A stretch of 64,000 nucleotides of DNA from assembly GCA_022041995.1 (NCBI GenBank), contig CP074390.1, forward strand, positions 992,001-1,056,000. Direction: 5' to 3'. The notes beneath the pieces were generated by a model. It saw only the letters and a program-made list of their open reading frames with translations. It did no database searches and was not told the DNA's origin. This stretch comes from Cupriavidus necator (GTDB taxonomy: Bacteria > Pseudomonadota > Gammaproteobacteria > Burkholderiales > Burkholderiaceae). Positions within the stretch are counted from its first letter, which is position 1. Each line of letters starts with the position of its first letter. The position numbers and the translations under genes were made by a program. Shown piece by piece: positions 60,364 to 64,000 of the stretch.

Positions 60364-61764
60364 TCAGCCGTTAGCCGACGATCCGGTGTCGTTGCGCGAG
60401 GCGCGCAGCCACTCTGGCAATTCGCCGCGGGCGGCATAATCTTCCAGCCGGTTGTACAAAGTCTTCAGGCTGATGCCGAGGATCTCGGCCGCATGCTTCT
60501 TCACGCCGGCGCATTGCTCCAGCGTGGCGAAGATCAGCTGCCGGTCGGCATCGGCCAGGGACATGCCCACCGGCACCGACACCACCGCCGCGCCCGGCGC
60601 CTGCGTGGCTGCGACCTGCAGCGGCACCTGGACCTCGGTAATGAGGTCGTCGTCGGACATGATGAAGGCGCGCTGCACAAAGTTGCGCAGCTCGCGCACA
60701 TTGCCGGGCCAGGCGTGCAGGCGCAGGCTGTCCAGCACATTGGGCGCGAAGCGGCGCCGGGTGCCCTGCTCGGCATTGAGCTGCTCCAGCATCAGGTTGG
60801 CGATCTGGATCACGTCGTCGCCGCGCGCGCGCAGCGGCGGCAGTTCTACCGGGAACACGTTCAGCCGGTGGAACAGGTCCGCGCGCAGCTTGCCGTCGGC
60901 CACCGCATCCTCGGGGTTGCGGTTGGTGGCGGCCAGCACGCGCACATCGGCATGGCATTCGCGGTTGGTGCCCACGCGCATGAAGCTTCCGGTCTCCAGC
61001 ACGCGCAGCAGCTTGACCTGCAGCTCGGCAGGCATTTCGGTGATCTCGTCCAGGAACAGGGTGCCGCCGTCGGCGCGCTCGAAATAGCCCTTGTGCTGGC
61101 GGTCCGCGCCGGTAAAGCTGCCGCGCTCGTGGCCGAACATCTCGCTTTCGATCAGCGTGGGCGAGATCGCACCGCAGTTGACCGCCAGGAACGGCTGGCG
61201 CCGCCGCGACGAGAGCTCATGCACGGTCTGCGCGGCCAGTTCCTTGCCCGTGCCGCTTTCGCCGATCAGCAATACCGTGGCTTCAGTCGGCGCCACGCGC
61301 GCGAGCTGGTCGTAGACCACCTGCATCACTTCTGAACTGCCCATCAGCCGGCCGAAACGGCCATAGCGGCGCAACTCACCGCGCAGCGAATGGATCTCGG
61401 CGCGCAACTCGCCGGTGGTGGCCAGCCGCCTGAGAACGATCTGCAGCCGCGCCACGTTGATGGGCTTGACCAGGTAATCGGTGGCACCGGCGCGCAGCGC
61501 TTCGACCGCGCTTTCCACGCTGGCATAGCCGGTCGTAAGGATCACTTCGACGCCCGAGGCGCCAACCTCGTCGAACAGCTCCATGCCGTTGCCGTCCGGC
61601 AGGCGCAGGTCGGCCACGATCGCGTCCGGCATGCGCCAGCCGATCTGCAGCCGCGCCTCGCGCAGGGTGCCCGCGGTGGCGGAACTGAAGCCTTCCATGG
61701 CCACGATTTCGGCTAGCGCGGCACATGCATTTTCGTCGTCATCGACAATCAGGATGTGGGGCAT
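60364..61764 (-). CDS. NtrC-family response regulator (sigma-54 activator)
   Basis: A 466-residue protein: receiver domain with D52 (VADLRLPDG) and a lysine in YLVKPIN; AAA+ domain with Walker A GESGTGKE, sigma-54 loop GSFTGA (variant of GAFTGA), Walker B GGTLFLDEI; C-terminal Fis-type helix (KHAAEILGISLKTLYNRLED). It activates sigma-54 promoters after phosphorylation. It is divergent from the orphan activator at 62124, and a sigma-54 promoter lies in the gap, so it may drive that gene. Target genes are unknown. Confidence 0.92.
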   Translation of the reverse strand: MPHILIVDDDENACAALAEIVAMEGFSSATAGTLREARLQIGWRMPDAIVADLRLPDGNGMELFDEVGASGVEVILTTGYASVESAVEALRAGATDYLVKPINVARLQIVLRRLATTGELRAEIHSLRGELRRYGRFGRLMGSSEVMQVVYDQLARVAPTEATVLLIGESGTGKELAAQTVHELSSRRRQPFLAVNCGAISPTLIESEMFGHERGSFTGADRQHKGYFERADGGTLFLDEITEMPAELQVKLLRVLETGSFMRVGTNRECHADVRVLAATNRNPEDAVADGKLRADLFHRLNVFPVELPPLRARGDDVIQIANLMLEQLNAEQGTRRRFAPNVLDSLRLHAWPGNVRELRNFVQRAFIMSDDDLITEVQVPLQVAATQAPGAAVVSVPVGMSLADADRQLIFATLEQCAGVKKHAAEILGISLKTLYNRLEDYAARGELPEWLRASRNDTGSSANG

Positions 61765-61979
61765 ACGATCCGTCAGTGAGACCTATTGGAAACTTTTGGG
61801 CGAAATCCACTGGCGCCTGCTTTCGCGAGCCACGGCGGCCATTGCTGCCGGGCCCGGGACGCCCGCCGGCGCGCTCCATGCGAGGCTGGCGCGACGGGCA
61901 CAGGGGCGGCACGGGTTTCGACTGCGACATTTTCAGTCGGTTGCACAAGTCCACTGCGTAATGCCAGTCTAAGCGGGGG

Positions 61980-61996
61980 CAGGCACGGTCGTTGCC
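61980..61996 (+). promoter_or_regulatory. Sigma-54 promoter upstream of the orphan activator
   Basis: CAGGCACGGTCGTTGCC: GG at 61982-61983 and GC at 61994-61995 are ten bases apart (GGCAC-N5-TTGC), a good -24/-12 match. Transcription should start near 62007, just before the activator gene on the plus strand. The element is directional and fits a NtrC-type cascade. Confidence 0.7.
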
Positions 61997-62123
61997 GGTG
62001 TCCGTCTGACACAGCTGTCGGATGTTTCCGCGCGGGGTCGCGCACCTATGGCAAGCCCCTGCGCCAAAGGCTAGCATAGGAACTTCCCACGACAAGCCCG
62101 CCGCCCCGACCGAGGCCTTCATC

Positions 62124-63188
62124 GTGCCCGTGACCGCCAGCACACCGCGGCGCAGCAACGCCGCTCCTCCCTCTGGCCAGCCCGCCAGCCACGCCGCCAG
62201 CACATCCGAGCCGGCGCGCGAGGCCGCGCCGCGCCGCGCCATACCCTCGCAGGTCTCGCTGCTGTGGGAAAGCACGTCGCCCGCCATGCAGCGGTTGCTG
62301 GCCCAGATCGAGCGCGTGGCGCCCACCGACGTCACCATGCTTGCAGTAGGCGAAAGCGGCTCCGGCAAGGAAGTGGTGGCACGCGCGGTGCATGAGCGCA
62401 GCGCGCGCCGCAAGGGCGCCTTCATTGCGGTCAACTGCGGCGCGATCCAGCCCACGCTGATCGAGTCAGAGCTGTTCGGCCACGAGAAAGGTGGCTTTAC
62501 CGGCGCGATCGAGCAGAGGGCAGGCTACTTCGAGCAGGCCCATGGGGGCACGCTGTTTCTCGATGAAGTCACTGAAATGCCTCTCGAGATGCAGATCAAG
62601 TTGTTGCGGGTGCTGGAAGGCCGCACCTTCCACCGCGTTGGCGGCGACACGCCCATCGCCGCGGACGTGCGCATCCTGGCAGCCACCAACCGCGACCCGG
62701 TCGAGGCAGCGCGAGCCGGCCAGTTGCGGGAAGACCTGCTGTACCGGCTGGCCGTGTTCCCGCTGCATATCCCGCCGCTGCGCGAGCGGGCCGACGATAT
62801 TGTGCCGCTGGCACGCCACTTCCTGGCCGAATACAACGCCATGGAGCGCACCGACAAGGCCTTTTCGGCCGCCTCGCTGGAGCGGCTGGTGCGCTATGAC
62901 TGGCCGGGCAATGTGCGCGAGCTGAAGAACGCCGTCTACCGCGCCTTTATCCTGGCGGACAAGGTCGTGGAGATCGGCAACCCCAACCTGGCCACGCAGC
63001 CGCCGCGGCCCACCACGGTGGACGGCGTGGTCAGCGTGCGCGTCGGCACCACGCTGGCCGACACCCAGCGCGAAATCATCATGGCCACCCTGGCTCGCTT
63101 TGACGGCGACAAGCGCCAGGCCGCGCACGCGCTCGGCATCAGCCTGAAGACGCTGTACAACCGATTGGACGCCTACCGCTCCTTGTGA
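62124..63188 (+). CDS. Sigma-54 activator without a receiver domain
   Basis: About 354 residues: a 60-residue Pro, Ala and Ser rich tail with no sensor domain, then an AAA+ domain (Walker A GESGSGKE, sigma-54 loop GGFTGA, Walker B GGTLFLDEV) and a Fis-type helix (RQAAHALGISLKTLYNRLDA). Without a receiver domain it is probably controlled by synthesis or a partner. GTG at 62124 follows GAGG; ATG at 62022 is an alternative that would add 34 residues and starts 15 bases after the predicted sigma-54 transcript start. Its 3-prime end overlaps the convergent hybrid kinase by 16 bases. Confidence 0.85.
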   Translation: MPVTASTPRRSNAAPPSGQPASHAASTSEPAREAAPRRAIPSQVSLLWESTSPAMQRLLAQIERVAPTDVTMLAVGESGSGKEVVARAVHERSARRKGAFIAVNCGAIQPTLIESELFGHEKGGFTGAIEQRAGYFEQAHGGTLFLDEVTEMPLEMQIKLLRVLEGRTFHRVGGDTPIAADVRILAATNRDPVEAARAGQLREDLLYRLAVFPLHIPPLRERADDIVPLARHFLAEYNAMERTDKAFSAASLERLVRYDWPGNVRELKNAVYRAFILADKVVEIGNPNLATQPPRPTTVDGVVSVRVGTTLADTQREIIMATLARFDGDKRQAAHALGISLKTLYNRLDAYRSL

Positions 63189-64000
63189 GGGCCCGGCGCG
63201 GCCAGCGCGCGCGACAGGGCATCGATCGCCAGCGGCTTGGTCAGGTGCGCATGGAAGCCTGCCAGCTTGCTGCGCCGCTGGTCTTCGGCAGTGCAGCGCC
63301 CGGTCAGCGCCAGGAACTGCACCGCGCGCGGGCCGCACGCCTGGCGCAATGCCGGCAGGACTTCAAAGCCCGACATGTCGGGCATCTCCAGGTCGAGCAG
63401 CACGCAATCCGGGCGGAATTCGGCGGCCATGTCCAGTGCCTGCTGGCCGCCATGGGCCGCGCGCGCCTCATGGCCGAGCAGGCTCAGCAGTTCGGCCATG
63501 CTGTCGGCCGAATCGGCATTGTCGTCCACCACCAGCACGCGGCGCAGCAGCACCGGCCCCGCGGCGGCGTGCCGGCCTCGTGCCGGCGGACGGTGGCGCG
63601 CGGCAGGATCACGGTGAAGGTGCTGCCCTTGCCCGCGCCACCGCTGTCGGCCTGGATCGCGCCGCCGTGCGCCTCCACCACGGCCTTGGCCAGTGCCAGC
63701 CCGATGCCCAGGCCGCTGCGGCTGCCGGTGTCGGCCTCCTGCGCGAACAGGTTGAAGATGCGGTCCAGCGCCGCGGGCACGAGACCCCGGCCGGTATCCG
63801 ACACGGCGGTGATCACGCGCGCTGGCTCGACGCTCACATGCACGCTGACGGTGCCGCCGCGCGGGGTGTACTTGACCGCGTTGCTGAGCAGGTTCAGCAG
63901 CACCTGCCCCAGCCGCTCGGCATCGGCGCGCACGTAGGGCGACCTTGCCGGCAGCGCCACCACGAGCTGCTGGCCGGCTGCCTCCAGCACCGGGCGGATT
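63173..64000 (-). pseudogene. Hybrid histidine kinase (C-terminal part), broken by a one-base frameshift
   Basis: Runs off the window at 64000. An ATPase domain (LLNLLSNAVKYTPRGG with N-box, DTGRG with G1 box, GLGIGLALAKAVVEAHGG with G2 box) is followed by a receiver domain with VVDDNADSADSM, the acceptor in LLDLEMPDMSGF and HLTKPL. The frame breaks between them: after PPRG the kinase frame runs into nonsense (RCCCAACWWW), while the receiver continues one base behind (PVLLRRVLVVDDN). One extra G in the G4 tract (plus C4 at 63557-63560) joins them. The alternative is two coupled genes, but a hybrid kinase is more usual. Confidence 0.75.

Overview
The window reads as part of a high-GC betaproteobacterial replicon, most like Cupriavidus (Ralstonia eutropha group). 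The reasons are the norR/norA/norB arrangement with its NorA di-iron protein, a quinol-type NorB, heme d1 (nir) genes, a protocatechuate (pca) branch with a pcaD-pcaC fusion, many LysR regulators, a Bug/TctC binding protein, and PHB-group style dispersed repeats. I cannot name a species from sequence alone. No tRNA, rRNA, CRISPR array or replication origin was recognised.

Layout. 1-4.0 kb: end of a heme d1 biosynthesis operon (nirH-nirJ-nirN-nirE). 4.0-6.8 kb: a decayed arsenic locus (arsR, an LMW-type arsC, an aqpS-like channel and fragments of two other arsC genes and an MFS pump). 7.2-15.9 kb: 4-hydroxybenzoate and protocatechuate catabolism (pobA/pobR, pcaDC, pcaB, pcaG, pcaH, pcaQ, pcaK). 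16-26 kb: chemoreceptor, LysR regulators, MFS exporter, BON protein, amidase and TctC protein. 26-29.2 kb: a quinone reductase with a divergent LysR gene split by an ISAzo13-type element. 29-33 kb: small stress or redox genes including SoxR with a clear SoxR box. 33-38 kb: norB-norA with a sigma-54 promoter and divergent norR with three GGT-N7-ACC sites. 38-46.8 kb: a diguanylate cyclase, the oxygen-independent ubiquinone genes ubiT-ubiV-ubiU (ubiU split by an IS630 element), a nitronate monooxygenase-like enzyme and a membrane protein. 47-49.8 kb: narX-narL. 50-59.2 kb: a block of small stress-type proteins. 59.4-64 kb: kinases and two sigma-54 activators.

How they work together. Heme d1 synthesis, NO reductase with NO-sensing NorR, nitrate-sensing NarXL and anaerobic ubiquinone synthesis together form a denitrification programme. 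The pob/pca block converts 4-hydroxybenzoate towards beta-ketoadipate.

Main cautions and novelties. Six genes (nirN, norR, a ParB-like gene, an iron-permease-like gene, a PRC-barrel gene and a hybrid kinase) are each broken by one missing base, and each is repaired by lengthening a homopolymer by one. This points to sequencing undercalls rather than decay. By contrast, the two IS insertions have clean target duplications and are real lesions. A 720-bp near-palindromic dispersed element (57541-58260) with a half copy near 31 kb carries hairpins that show compensatory changes between copies.
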